From JAHJKV01 sp963678135 (lineage in GTDB: Bacteria; Desulfobacterota; Desulfovibrionia; Desulfovibrionales; Desulfovibrionaceae), in the NCBI GenBank assembly GCA_963678135.1, contig OY782667.1:1054001-1118000 (forward strand): 64,000 bases of DNA. The letters are read 5' to 3'. A program made the translations under genes and the position numbers. Below are positions 45,351-53,834 of this stretch, piece after piece. Under the pieces are notes generated by a model. It ran no database searches and had not been told where the DNA came from. It saw only the letters and a program-made list of their open reading frames with translations. Every line of letters begins with the position of its first letter. Position 1 is the first letter of the stretch.

Positions 45351-46706
45351 ATGAAAACAGGTGATATATTGGAGTGTAGCATAGAGTCCTTGGCTTTTGG
45401 AGGACGTGGGATTGCCCGTGTTGAGGGCAAAGTCCTTTTTGTGGAAAGAACTTTGCCCAAACAAACAGTGCAAGTGCAAATAACAAAATCCACCAAGCGT
45501 TTTGCAGAAGCAAGGCCTGTGAACATCATCAAACAGTCTGCTGATTTTGAAGAACCTTTTTGCAAACATTTTGGGGAATGCGGTGGTTGCCTGCATCAGG
45601 ATATGAAATATGAGGCGCAGCTAAGGGAAAAAGTAGCACAGCTTGAAGATATTATGCAACGCATAGGGCATTTGAATTTTGCACATGTGAAGCCAATTTT
45701 GCCTTCGCCAAAACAGCGGTTTTATCGTAATAAAATGGAATTTGCCTTTAGCGGAACCGGCAAAGGGCTTGCTCTTGGCTTGCGCGAACGTGGAACGAAA
45801 AAAGTACTGAATATAAACTCATGCCAGCTCATGACTGAGCGATCTCTACAGATGCTTCAAGAAGCTCGTGCTTTATGCCGTGAATCCGGCATTCCTGCAT
45901 ATAACCCAAAAAGCAAGGAAGGTTTTTGGAGACACTTGGTGTTGCGAGAATCTGCTGCTTTGGGCACATGCCTAGTGCACCTGATTACTGCCTCTGGGAG
46001 GCGTTATTTCAAAGCAGCTGAAATGCTTGGCCGTTATCTTTGTGAATCTTTAGGACTTGATTGTTTTGTGCATTCCACTCGTAAATCAGCAGCTGAACTC
46101 GCGTTTGGAGAATGGGAAGTTTTAGAGCTTGGAGGGCGTCGTATAGAAGAACAGCTCAATGTTGGAGGGCATGAAATACGCTATGCTATTTCACCAAATG
46201 CTTTTTTTCAGCCCAATACCGGATCTGCTACTTTGCTGTATCAAACCGTCCTTGATTTTGCTGCCTTGCAAGGCACAGAGTCCGTGCTTGACCTGTACTG
46301 TGGTTGTGGAGGAATTTCTTTGGCTTTGGCAGCGCAGGCAGGAAATATTGTGGGGCTTGAATCAGTCAAAAGCGCGGTAGATGATGCTGAATATAATGCT
46401 TCCTTAAATGGCACTACAAACTGCAAGTTTTCTATTTTAGACATTGAAAAAGAAGCCAGAGCATTGCAGGCATATGCTCACCCTGAGTTACTGATTCTTG
46501 ATCCACCTCGTGGTGGCTTGCACCCCAAAGTAGTGGATGCGATTAAACTCATTTCCCCCAAGCGTATTATCGCAGTGTCTTGTGATCCTCCTGCTTTGGC
46601 AAGGGATATTGCTAGACTACAATATATGCCCAAAACACTTCAGGCGATTGATCAGTTCCCACATACTCCGCATATAGAGTGTGTGGCTTTGCTTGAACGC
46701 GCATAA
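45351..46706 (+). CDS. rlmD: 23S rRNA (uracil-5-)-methyltransferase, RlmD/RumA family
   Basis: 451 residues. N-terminal TRAM domain (ILECSIESLAFGGRGIARVEGKVLFVERTLP), then iron-sulfur cysteines in FCKHFGECGGCLHQ (71, 77, 80) plus a later Cys in NINSCQL. The methyltransferase core shows FFQPN, VLDLYCGCGGISL, LILDPPRGGLHP and the catalytic SCDPPALARD. It methylates a uridine of 23S rRNA, probably U1939. RlmC and RlmCD are hard to tell apart by eye. The next gene follows after 51 bases. Confidence 0.92.
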   Translation: MKTGDILECSIESLAFGGRGIARVEGKVLFVERTLPKQTVQVQITKSTKRFAEARPVNIIKQSADFEEPFCKHFGECGGCLHQDMKYEAQLREKVAQLEDIMQRIGHLNFAHVKPILPSPKQRFYRNKMEFAFSGTGKGLALGLRERGTKKVLNINSCQLMTERSLQMLQEARALCRESGIPAYNPKSKEGFWRHLVLRESAALGTCLVHLITASGRRYFKAAEMLGRYLCESLGLDCFVHSTRKSAAELAFGEWEVLELGGRRIEEQLNVGGHEIRYAISPNAFFQPNTGSATLLYQTVLDFAALQGTESVLDLYCGCGGISLALAAQAGNIVGLESVKSAVDDAEYNASLNGTTNCKFSILDIEKEARALQAYAHPELLILDPPRGGLHPKVVDAIKLISPKRIIAVSCDPPALARDIARLQYMPKTLQAIDQFPHTPHIECVALLERA

Positions 46707-46757
46707 AAATATACTGAGCTGGATAGCTGATGTATACAAACAAGGAGTAATCAAAGC

Positions 46758-48023
46758 GTGCAATCTATCATTCGTAAAAGCCTTCTCGAGTTTATTTTTT
46801 CTGGCGCGTATATGAAACGCTGGAATGATAAATTGCGTCCTTTGGATTTAGTTGAAGTGGACAAGCAAGCGCATAAAATGATCGTGGCATGGCTCCTTTT
46901 TATGGTGAATACACGGGGCATGGAGCGTGAAGAGCAATTAGAAATAGGTCGGCGTATTGTGGAAGGCGGTATGTTTGATTATCTCTACCGTCTGGTTATT
47001 ACAGACATTAAGCCTCCTGTTTTTTATCGCATTAAAGAAAATGCAGAAGAATATCAAAAACTCACGGCTTGGGTTCTGCAAAAATTACGTCCTTTGCTTG
47101 TTCCTGTGGGAGAATCTTTTTGGCAAAGCATGACTCAGTGGTTTCAAGAAACAGGAAAACCAGATTTAACTCGTAGTATTCTTGCCTCAGCACATTTATA
47201 CGCCAGTTATCATGAATTTAGGCTTATTAAAAATTTCAACCCTCCGGGTTTTGATATGGAGGATATTGAGCACAGTTTTACAAAACGATTGAGCAAGCTT
47301 TCCAAGGACGTGGCTGGGGTTGCGGATTTACTTGAAGGTTTTGAAAAACCTGAAAATGGAAATGCTCTGGCAAAGCTAGCAGAGCTTTGTGGGCACCTTC
47401 GTTTTCAGCAACGCTGGTCTCAAACTCCGCGCGTCCCTGAAACCACTGTGCTGGGGCATGTGTTTATGGTCGCTGCCTTTTCTTGGTTTTTCAGCATGAG
47501 CCTAGGAGCTTGCAGGGCTCGTTTGCAAAATAATTTTTTTGGTGGGCTTTTTCATGATTTGCCAGAGCTTTTGACCCGGGATATTATTTCCCCTGTCAAA
47601 CAATCCGCACCGGAGCTGGCTGATTTAATCCGTAATTATGAAGAACTGGAAGTAGCGCGAGTCGTGCTTGACCCCTTAAAGCAAGGCGGATTTCAAGATA
47701 TTGCTGATCGTTTGGAATTTTTTCTGGGCATGGATATTGGCTCAGAGTTTGATGCCTGTGCTACTGTGAACGGCAAAGTGCAAAAGTGCTCCTCAAAACG
47801 CTTGGCACAAGAGCATAATCATGACTGCTTTGACCCAAAGGATGGCGAGCTTCTCAAGGTTTGCGATCGCCTTTCTGCCTTTATTGAAGCATACAGTGCT
47901 ATTAAAAATGGTATTTCTGCCGGTCATTTGCATGAAGCGGTCTGGAAAATCCGCTCTGAGTATAAGACCCGCTCTGAAATTGCCGGAGTGCAAATAGGTG
48001 CGATATTGGCTGATTTTGATTAG
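46758..48023 (+). CDS. HD-domain phosphohydrolase family protein
   Basis: 421 residues from a GTG with AAGGAG ten bases upstream. The central part TVLGHVFMVAAFSWF...FGGLFHDLPELLTRDIISPVK carries the His...His-Asp...Asp pattern of HD domains and resembles the YfbR-like nucleotidase group. A further Asp falls in LKVCDRLSAFIEAYSAI. The N-terminal half (about 1-220) is helical and I do not recognise it. Substrate unknown; nucleotides are likely from the family. Same strand and short gap as rlmD, possibly one transcript. Confidence 0.75.
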   Translation: MQSIIRKSLLEFIFSGAYMKRWNDKLRPLDLVEVDKQAHKMIVAWLLFMVNTRGMEREEQLEIGRRIVEGGMFDYLYRLVITDIKPPVFYRIKENAEEYQKLTAWVLQKLRPLLVPVGESFWQSMTQWFQETGKPDLTRSILASAHLYASYHEFRLIKNFNPPGFDMEDIEHSFTKRLSKLSKDVAGVADLLEGFEKPENGNALAKLAELCGHLRFQQRWSQTPRVPETTVLGHVFMVAAFSWFFSMSLGACRARLQNNFFGGLFHDLPELLTRDIISPVKQSAPELADLIRNYEELEVARVVLDPLKQGGFQDIADRLEFFLGMDIGSEFDACATVNGKVQKCSSKRLAQEHNHDCFDPKDGELLKVCDRLSAFIEAYSAIKNGISAGHLHEAVWKIRSEYKTRSEIAGVQIGAILADFD

Positions 48024-48138
48024 TTTGCGGGAAGGCTTTTGGTTTTGTAAGGGCAAGACTGGAGAATAAAAACTTGCGATAGGTACCAGTTTGGGCTATC
48101 CGATTGCTAATGTAAATATTAAAATTAGGCATAAGAGA

Positions 48139-48942
48139 ATGGGAAAAAAGCCTCGCTCTGATCGGTTTCAAATTAAATTTAATAGTGAATCCGTTCACCC
48201 CCACAATATCCGCATCAAGGATCTTACTCAAGTCCTACAGGCGTTTGAGGAAGGCTTACTCGCTTTAGTGAAAAAAAATTCTGCCTCTATACTTGAATCT
48301 GAATTGGGCGTTAGTTTGGTGAATATCAAGGAAGGCTGTGCAGCTTTTGAATTAAAATCCACTGACGAAGCAAGTAAAGCAATAATAAAGCCAGCTATGC
48401 AGGAGATGTGTAAGGCAGTAAACTCGAAAAATAGAGAATCCTATCCAAAGGAAGTGCGTACTTCGATACATAACTTTGAAGAACTGTCCTATAAATATGA
48501 CTGTAAGTTTGAGTTGCGCCTTCATTCTAGCAATAAACGTCCGAATGCTGTGATTATCCCATTCAAAAAAAAGACTCACTTGCTTGAAGATACCCCCTTA
48601 GCTGGGGAAACCACTATTTACGGCAAAGTTGAAAGTGTTGGCGGAGCCAATACTCCAGTTGTTTGGTTACGACAGTCAGATGGCTCTCGCGTTTCAATTG
48701 ACATATCGCATGAGCAGGCTCCTATGTTTGGAGAACGGATATATTCTTGGCTAGGATTGCGTGGATATGCTCAGTGGGAAAATAAAGATGGTTCTTTGCA
48801 AAGTTTCAAATTGATTGAAATTTTAGATTACGAAGACAAACCTCTCACAAAAGCCTTTGATCAATTGACCAAAAATATTGGAGTTTTTTTTGAAGATATT
48901 GGAAACGTAAATTCTTTTGTGGAAGATTTACGGCGAGGATAG
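48139..48942 (+). CDS. Unrecognised protein coupled to a PIN-domain gene
   Basis: 267 residues if started at ATG 48139 (MGKKPRSDRFQIKF); an earlier TTG at 48091 is possible but unsupported, and no strong ribosome-binding site is visible for either. Mixed alpha/beta protein, no membrane segment or signal peptide. The first half has a helical stretch (LTQVLQAFEEGLLALVKKN). The second half (IYGKVESVGGANTPVVWLRQSDGSRVSIDISHEQAPMFGERIYSWLGLRGYAQW) looks like a beta-barrel of OB or Sm size. Two bases separate it from the PIN gene. It may be an unusual antitoxin or a nucleic-acid-binding partner. Confidence 0.7.
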   Translation: MGKKPRSDRFQIKFNSESVHPHNIRIKDLTQVLQAFEEGLLALVKKNSASILESELGVSLVNIKEGCAAFELKSTDEASKAIIKPAMQEMCKAVNSKNRESYPKEVRTSIHNFEELSYKYDCKFELRLHSSNKRPNAVIIPFKKKTHLLEDTPLAGETTIYGKVESVGGANTPVVWLRQSDGSRVSIDISHEQAPMFGERIYSWLGLRGYAQWENKDGSLQSFKLIEILDYEDKPLTKAFDQLTKNIGVFFEDIGNVNSFVEDLRRG

Positions 48943-48944
48943 GC

Positions 48945-49439
48945 ATGTCAGTAGTTTTTCTGGACACTCAAATCGTGATTTGGGCTATACTCGGTCAAGC
49001 TAATGAAAAACAAAAAGTGTTTATCCCTAAAGCTAAGTATTTAATTTCTGAATTAGAAAAACAAAAAGTTGATTTGTATATTTCAAGTGTAAGCCTTGCT
49101 GAAATGCTTTGTGGTGTGCCTAAAGAAAAACACGATACCATACGTCAAGAAATACAAAAATTTATCAAAGTGGCATCTTTTGATAGCCTCGCTGCTAAGT
49201 ATTATGGGAAAATTTGGAGAGAAAACAAAAATACAGAGCTATATGAAGAGCTAAAAAGGATGGGTTTCATTCGTAGGGAATTTCAGGCAGATTGTACAAT
49301 ATTAGCTACTGCTCTCGCAAAAAACGCCGAAATACTGTACACTTATGACAAGCCTTTCAAAAAGATAGCTAAGCAATATTTAAAAATTCCAGATATGCTT
49401 CCCTTGCCTGACATACCTTGTCCTTTGCCATTTTCTTAG
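48945..49439 (+). CDS. PIN-domain RNase, VapC-like
   Basis: 164 residues. The four acidic residues of a PIN active site are visible: Asp7 in VVFLDTQIVIWA, Glu53 in SSVSLAEML, Asp116 in FQADCTILATAL and Asp135 in LYTYDKPFKKIA. VapC-type PIN proteins cut RNA, often tRNA or rRNA. The partner is not a short VapB but the 267-residue protein encoded two bases upstream. The length is slightly above the usual 130-150 because of a longer loop (ENKNTELYEELKRMGF) and a Pro-rich tail. Confidence 0.82.
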   Translation: MSVVFLDTQIVIWAILGQANEKQKVFIPKAKYLISELEKQKVDLYISSVSLAEMLCGVPKEKHDTIRQEIQKFIKVASFDSLAAKYYGKIWRENKNTELYEELKRMGFIRREFQADCTILATALAKNAEILYTYDKPFKKIAKQYLKIPDMLPLPDIPCPLPFS

Positions 49440-49477
49440 AATATGGGGTGTCCACAAAATTTACTTTTGTACCTACT

Positions 49478-49516
49478 AAAAAACAAAAAGGCCTACGGTA
49501 TCGACCGTAAACCTTT
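49478..49516 (-). terminator. Rho-independent terminator of tRNA-Val
   Basis: On the minus strand a 13-bp stem (AAAGGTTTACGGT with ACCGTAGGCCTTT, two G-T pairs, loop CGAT) is followed by TTTTTGTTTTTT, starting nine bases after the tRNA 3' end. Confidence 0.85.
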
Positions 49517-49524
49517 GAAATTAT

Positions 49525-49599
49525 TGGTAGGCGCGGAGGGATTTGAACCCCCGACCCTCTGCACGTCAAGCAGATGCTCTCCCCCTGAGCTACGCGCCT
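49525..49599 (-). tRNA. tRNA-Val (anticodon GAC)
   Basis: 75 bases including an encoded CCA. Acceptor stem AGGCGCG/CGCGCCT, D arm GCTC/GAGC, anticodon stem TCTGC/GCAGA with loop TTGACGT (anticodon GAC), T loop TTCAAAT with stem GGGGG/CCCTC. All arms pair well. Confidence 0.95.
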
Positions 49600-49650
49600 T
49601 TATGTCCCAAAAACGGAATGTATCTGTATAGCTTTGCTTTGTGCTTTGTC

Positions 49651-49725
49651 AATACTTCAAAAAATATCCAGCAAAAATACTTCAAAAAATATCTGGTAAA
49701 AATATTGCAAAAATATGCAGTAAAA
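49651..49725. repeat. Three 25-bp AT-rich tandem repeats upstream of tRNA-Val
   Basis: Units at 49651, 49676 and 49701 begin AATACTTCAAAAAATATC or a variant and have an exact 25-bp period. They lie in the spacer between the tRNA and the aminopeptidase gene. A nearby direct repeat, AATCATATATC, occurs twice at about 49775-49805. Confidence 0.7.
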
Positions 49726-49797
49726 TTTTTGCCAATTATCAGTGTATCAGGTTACCCAAAGAGTGAATACACAAATCATATATCGTGAGTACGCAAA

Positions 49798-51000
49798 TCA
49801 TATATCTTGAAATTCTCCTTTATCATAAATAATCACTGTAGAGCCATCGCACAAGTTTGCGCGGACTGTTTTGGATTCAGTATTGACTAAATCCCAGTGC
49901 AAAGCAGAATCATTAAAGCCAAGTTCTTGCTTTTTCTTTTTATCAAGAGTGGCTTGATCCCCTGCAAAGGTATCAGCATACGAAGCTCCGACTGCCACAT
50001 GGCAATTTCCATGTAGCCCACCATAATTTTCATCATACAAAGTATTTGCCATAAAAGCATCTATACGCGAAAAACGCCGATCCGTGAGCGAAAATTCACC
50101 TAAACGAGAAGCACCCGTATCCATTGCAAGCTGTTTGGCCACAAAATCCGCACCTTCTTCAGCAGTAGAGTGGATAAGCTTTCCAGCTTTGAACTCAAGC
50201 CGTACCCCTTTGACCAAATTTCCTGAGCGATATGATGGCTGATCAGCATAATATACGCCCTCGGTACCTCGCCAATCAGGGGACAGAAAAATTTCAAAAC
50301 TGGGGATATTATGTCCTGATACTCCGAGCCACTGTCTTTGCTCCCCGGGAGTGACCATAAGGTCTATGTTTTCGCTTTTGATATGCAAAGAAGCGATAGG
50401 CAAAGCATTCAAGCGTTTTTTTATTTTTTCAGCGGCTTGATATAATTCTTTCCATTGTTCAACAGGATCCGGCTCATCCAAATAACAGGCCTTGCGTATT
50501 TGATCTGTAAAACTTTGCAATGAAAGCCCTGCAGCCTGCGCTAAAGCCTTTGTCGGGTATGCACACAAAGTCCAGCCAAAATCCCCTGTTTGTTCCCGTG
50601 CTTCCATTATTTCACGCAAAAATTTACGGGCTACAGCAGCCATGCCCATTTTGGAGGGGTCAATTGTAGAAAGATGCGTTAAGCACGAAGGAGCTATCAG
50701 GGATATAAGTCCACTGAGATTACTCATAAGTTCACGGTCTCCATCAGCAATTGTTGTGATTTGCTGCTTATTTCCTTTGGCATAAAAGCTATATTCCATT
50801 TTTGGAGACGGGTTGGCTCGCACCACGGGAACAAGGCCTTTTTCAATCAATAATTCAAACACTGCTTCAGCGAGTGGAAGCGACTCAAGGTCGTAGCGCA
50901 AAAGAACCAGTTCTCCGGCTTGGTATGTTTTACCGCGCGCAGTGCTCAGCCCCCACCATAAAGTCTGTGCGTATTTTTCAAGTTCCGTATCTGTAAACAT
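49798..51000 (-). CDS. M29-family aminopeptidase (thermophilic/AmpS type)
   Basis: 400 residues from ATG 51000 (MFTDTELEKYAQTLWWG), GAGGGTG upstream; length fits the family. Co- or Zn-dependent exopeptidase that removes N-terminal residues. The C-terminal half has the family's metal-binding pattern: EIFLSPDWRGTEGVYYADQPSYRSG, GEFSLTDRRF, LYDENYGGLHGNCHVAVG and SALHWDLVN. Cytoplasmic, no signal peptide. It stands alone, opposite in direction to its neighbours. Confidence 0.9.
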   Translation of the reverse strand: MFTDTELEKYAQTLWWGLSTARGKTYQAGELVLLRYDLESLPLAEAVFELLIEKGLVPVVRANPSPKMEYSFYAKGNKQQITTIADGDRELMSNLSGLISLIAPSCLTHLSTIDPSKMGMAAVARKFLREIMEAREQTGDFGWTLCAYPTKALAQAAGLSLQSFTDQIRKACYLDEPDPVEQWKELYQAAEKIKKRLNALPIASLHIKSENIDLMVTPGEQRQWLGVSGHNIPSFEIFLSPDWRGTEGVYYADQPSYRSGNLVKGVRLEFKAGKLIHSTAEEGADFVAKQLAMDTGASRLGEFSLTDRRFSRIDAFMANTLYDENYGGLHGNCHVAVGASYADTFAGDQATLDKKKKQELGFNDSALHWDLVNTESKTVRANLCDGSTVIIYDKGEFQDI

Positions 51001-51140
51001 AACACCCTCATTTTTTTGTGCATAAATAACGCAAATTGACTCAAGAAGCATAGGCAAGTAACAGTGGATGTCAATAGCGAAAATGCTGGGCAGGGGCGTG
51101 GGGTGTGGCAGACTGACTGAACTAGACAGGAGGATAAAAA

Positions 51141-51299
51141 GTGCTTAAATTTAATGCAAATTGGTTGGCAGCAATGAGCGTGGCTTTTTTTGTGGCATCT
51201 GTTATTGGTGCTTCGGACCAAATAAAACTTAGTATAGCTGGTATTGTCTCAATTTTTGTTGCTAACTATTTTTATTACAAAGGAGGAAAAAATGATTGA
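51141..51299 (+). CDS. Tiny protein with two membrane segments
   Basis: 52 residues from GTG 51141 with AGGAGG seven bases upstream. MLKFNANW is followed by two hydrophobic stretches (LAAMSVAFFVASVIGA and LSIAGIVSIFVANYFYY) separated by SDQIK, and a basic GGKND end. Not recognised. Its last eight bases overlap the next small gene, which suggests translational coupling. Could be a holin-like, toxin-like or regulatory membrane peptide. Confidence 0.6.
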   Translation: MLKFNANWLAAMSVAFFVASVIGASDQIKLSIAGIVSIFVANYFYYKGGKND

Positions 51300-51414
51300 A
51301 CTCAATTCTACGGGAATATTGCTTTCGTTTGGTGCAGTTATTACTGTTAGCCTCTTTTGCTTTTATCTTATTTACAAAGAAAGAAAGAATAAAAAACAAG
51401 GATATAATAAATAG
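51292..51414 (+). CDS. Tiny single-pass membrane protein
   Basis: 40 residues from ATG 51292, with AAGGAGG five bases upstream inside the preceding gene. MIELNSTG, one membrane helix (ILLSFGAVITVSLFCFYLIY), then a strongly basic tail KERKNKKQGYNK, so N-out/C-in is likely. A perfect terminator follows 11 bases after the stop, closing a two-gene transcript. Not recognised. Confidence 0.6.
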   Translation: MIELNSTGILLSFGAVITVSLFCFYLIYKERKNKKQGYNK

Positions 51415-51425
51415 GCATATACAAG

Positions 51426-51451
51426 AAGCGGTCGAGAGACCGCTTTTTTTT
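51426..51451 (+). terminator. Rho-independent terminator after the small membrane genes
   Basis: AAGCGGTC-GAGA-GACCGCTT followed by eight T. Confidence 0.92.
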
Positions 51452-51549
51452 GAACAGGCAATAGTGCTCCTTAGAACGCACTCGAACTTGTTTGAGAATA
51501 AAGCGCGCCGAGATGGAGTAATTTCAAAATTTTTAATTAGGAGAGGGAA

Positions 51550-51756
51550 ATGACAGAAAGTAAATTAGATAGAGAAGATTCTGAAATTGAACGATATGAA
51601 CGAACATTACAATATATTGAGGAGATAGCACTCAAGGGTTGTAATCAAGCCATCAATCGCAATCAAAGGGAATTAAAAGAGAAATTTGATCTTATCATTT
51701 CAGTAGCTAGACATAGATATAAAGTTTATACAGACGAAGAATTGGAAGATGATTAG
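51550..51756 (+). CDS. Small charged hypothetical protein
   Basis: 68 residues; GGAGAGG lies five bases before the ATG. Highly charged and probably all helical (DREDSEIERYERTLQYIEEIAL...RNQRELKEKFDLIISVARHRYK), with an acidic end TDEELEDD; coiled coil possible. Not recognised. It lies after the terminator of the tiny membrane genes and has its own weak hairpin terminator, so it is probably a separate unit. Confidence 0.6.
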   Translation: MTESKLDREDSEIERYERTLQYIEEIALKGCNQAINRNQRELKEKFDLIISVARHRYKVYTDEELEDD

Positions 51757-51786
51757 AAAAGGCATATCCACTAATCAAAGCCTTTT
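51757..51786 (+). terminator. Weak terminator after the 68-residue gene
   Basis: AAAAGGC and GCCTTTT form a 7-bp stem around 16 bases right after the stop codon; the T run is short. Confidence 0.5.
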
Positions 51787-51898
51787 GAAAAATCAATACG
51801 GCACTAGGTTTGCTCTGTCTTTCGAACTATGCTTCAATTAGTCAGACAAACGCACATAAATTTTAGGCTACACACGTTCTTATCGTTTTTCATCCCTT

Positions 51899-52055
51899 TC
51901 TTGCCATTGAAGCGCGAAGTCGCACAGTCCAGCAGAGCCGGATTGTGAATCTTTGCCTTTGTACGAGAAAAAACAAAGAAGAAGCGAAGGCAGAAGAACT
52001 GGATCCTGCGACTTACGCGCAGGATGACAAGAATGGGGCGCAGGATGACAAGAAT
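51899..52055. repeat. Second MITE-like composite of the hairpin repeat
   Basis: The left end is degenerate (TTGCCATTGAAGCGCGAAGT onward, then CAGCAGAGCCGG as in the first composite). The core is A/G-rich (AAACAAAGAAGAAGCGAAGG). The right end 51999-52030 is nearly identical to that at 18619-18650, with hairpin ATCCTGCG/CGCAGGAT. A half copy follows 21 bases later (52042). The rest of 51787-52248 shows no gene. Confidence 0.6.
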
Positions 52056-52169
52056 GGGGATACCCCTTGATACATGAGAAGGGGAAGTAGCTCTCCTTCA
52101 CACAGCAAATAAGCAGATGTTCGCTCTAAAATTTAAGTGCTTTTGCCCTCAAAGCTCTTATCTAAGTTC

Positions 52170-52198
52170 TTGACGGGTGCTAGAGCCTAAGTTAGGAA
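52170..52198 (+). promoter_or_regulatory. Possible sigma-70 promoter of the lysS-lpxI operon
   Basis: TTGACG, a 17-bp spacer and TAGGAA, 50 bases before lysS. The -10 element is poor. Confidence 0.3.
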
Positions 52199-52248
52199 TA
52201 AAAAAGTTTTTGATTTTTTTTAGAATTTTTTTATAGAGGGCAACTTCC

Positions 52249-53826
52249 TTGGCTAGCGAGCAAAAAAAGAAAAAAATTAAATTGGCAACAAAGAGTGAAC
52301 ATGCAGGGCAATTTTTCCCCATGCTTGAGGCTCTTGCGGCAAAAGGAAAACTTAATTCCATCATCACAAATCGTGTGGAAAAAGCCTGCGCTTTGCTTGA
52401 CAGTGGGCTCGAACTTTTTGCCAATGATTTTAAGAAAAATATTGAAGTCAGCGAAATTAATGAACGCTACGGGCAGACCGATGCGGATAATTTGGCTTCT
52501 TTGAACCAAGTTTTTTATGTGGCCGGTCGCGTTATGAGCTGGCGTAGCTTTGGTAAAGCAACATTTTTTCATATTTCAAACCGCATGGAACAAGTGCAAT
52601 GTTTTGCCACGCGAGAAGGTTTAGGGCTTGAAGCGTACCAGCTGTTCAAAAAGTGCGATATTGGTGACATTGTAGGGGTAGTAGGTAAATTGTTTCGCAC
52701 AAAGACAGGTGAATTGACCCTTGAATGTGAAAAAGTACAGCTTTTAACAAAAACGTTTCGCCCTTTGCCGGACAAACAAAAAGGCTTGAAAGACATAGAA
52801 ATGCGCTACCGCAGGCGGTATGTTGATCTTATCGTAACGGCGCATACCAAAGAAGTTTTTGTAAAACGCGCGCGTACAGTACAGGCTTTGCGACATTTTC
52901 TTGACACACGGGGCTTTATGGAAGTGGAAACCCCGATGATGCACCCTATCCCGGGCGGAGCAACTGCCAGACCTTTTGCTACGCATCATAATGCACTTGA
53001 TATGCAGCTTTATATGCGTATTGCCCCTGAACTATATCTTAAGCGACTTTTAGTTGGTGGCTGTGAAAAAGTGTATGAAATCAACAGAAATTTCAGAAAT
53101 GAGGGAACCTCCACGCAGCATAATCCTGAATTTACCATGCTGGAATTTTATTGGGCATATGCTGATTTTTACGATCTTATGAATTTGACGGAAGAAATGT
53201 TTTCCTTTGTCGCAGAACAGGTCACTGGAAGTCCTCAAGTGCTGTATCAAGGCGAGATAATTGACCTTAGCCCTGGCACTTGGCAACGGGTGTCTTTCCA
53301 CGATTCTTTAGAAAAAATAGGGGGCGTTTCGCCTGAAATTTATACTGACTACGAAAAATGCGTGGCTTTTGCCAAAGAGCAAGGGGAAAAAATTATTGAA
53401 GGGGAAAAACTGGGGAAAATACAGGCCAAACTTTTTGACTCTTTGGTTGAACCCAAACTGATTCAGCCACATTTTATATATCATTATCCAACTGATATTT
53501 CTCCGCTTTCTCGGCGTAATGCAGACGATCCTCATATCACGGATCGCTTTGAATTATTTATGACCGGACGCGAGGTGGCGAATGCTTTTTCCGAGCTCAA
53601 TGATCCCATGGATCAACGACTTCGTTTTGAAGAACAAGTAGCGGAAAAAGAAGCCGGGGATGAGGAGGCACATTATATGGACGAGGATTATCTTCGTGCC
53701 CTTGAATATGGAATGCCTCCTGCTGCAGGGCAAGGTGTGGGCATTGATAGGCTGGTCATGCTCTTGACTAATTCTGCTTCCATTCGGGAAGTGATACTCT
53801 TTCCTTTGCTCAGGCCGGAAGGATAG
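52249..53826 (+). CDS. lysS: Lysyl-tRNA synthetase, class II
   Basis: 525 residues from a TTG start with GAGGG eight bases upstream. N-terminal OB-fold anticodon-binding domain (FYVAGRVMSWRSFGKATFFHI). Class II core with motif 1 region (RFHFLDTRGFMEVETP type: LRHFLDTRGFMEVETPMM), motif 2 FRNEGTSTQHNPEFTMLEFYWAYADF and motif 3 GQGVGIDRLVMLL. An extra N-terminal stretch of about 30 residues rich in Lys precedes the usual start. First gene of the envelope-biogenesis run; lolC follows after eight bases. Confidence 0.96.
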   Translation: MASEQKKKKIKLATKSEHAGQFFPMLEALAAKGKLNSIITNRVEKACALLDSGLELFANDFKKNIEVSEINERYGQTDADNLASLNQVFYVAGRVMSWRSFGKATFFHISNRMEQVQCFATREGLGLEAYQLFKKCDIGDIVGVVGKLFRTKTGELTLECEKVQLLTKTFRPLPDKQKGLKDIEMRYRRRYVDLIVTAHTKEVFVKRARTVQALRHFLDTRGFMEVETPMMHPIPGGATARPFATHHNALDMQLYMRIAPELYLKRLLVGGCEKVYEINRNFRNEGTSTQHNPEFTMLEFYWAYADFYDLMNLTEEMFSFVAEQVTGSPQVLYQGEIIDLSPGTWQRVSFHDSLEKIGGVSPEIYTDYEKCVAFAKEQGEKIIEGEKLGKIQAKLFDSLVEPKLIQPHFIYHYPTDISPLSRRNADDPHITDRFELFMTGREVANAFSELNDPMDQRLRFEEQVAEKEAGDEEAHYMDEDYLRALEYGMPPAAGQGVGIDRLVMLLTNSASIREVILFPLLRPEG

Positions 53827-53834
53827 GGCAAAAT

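Noticed and set aside
51296..51553. 85-residue ORF from a TTG, also with a membrane-like start
   Set aside because: It is in another frame of the 40-residue gene, and a perfect intrinsic terminator with eight T lies inside it.
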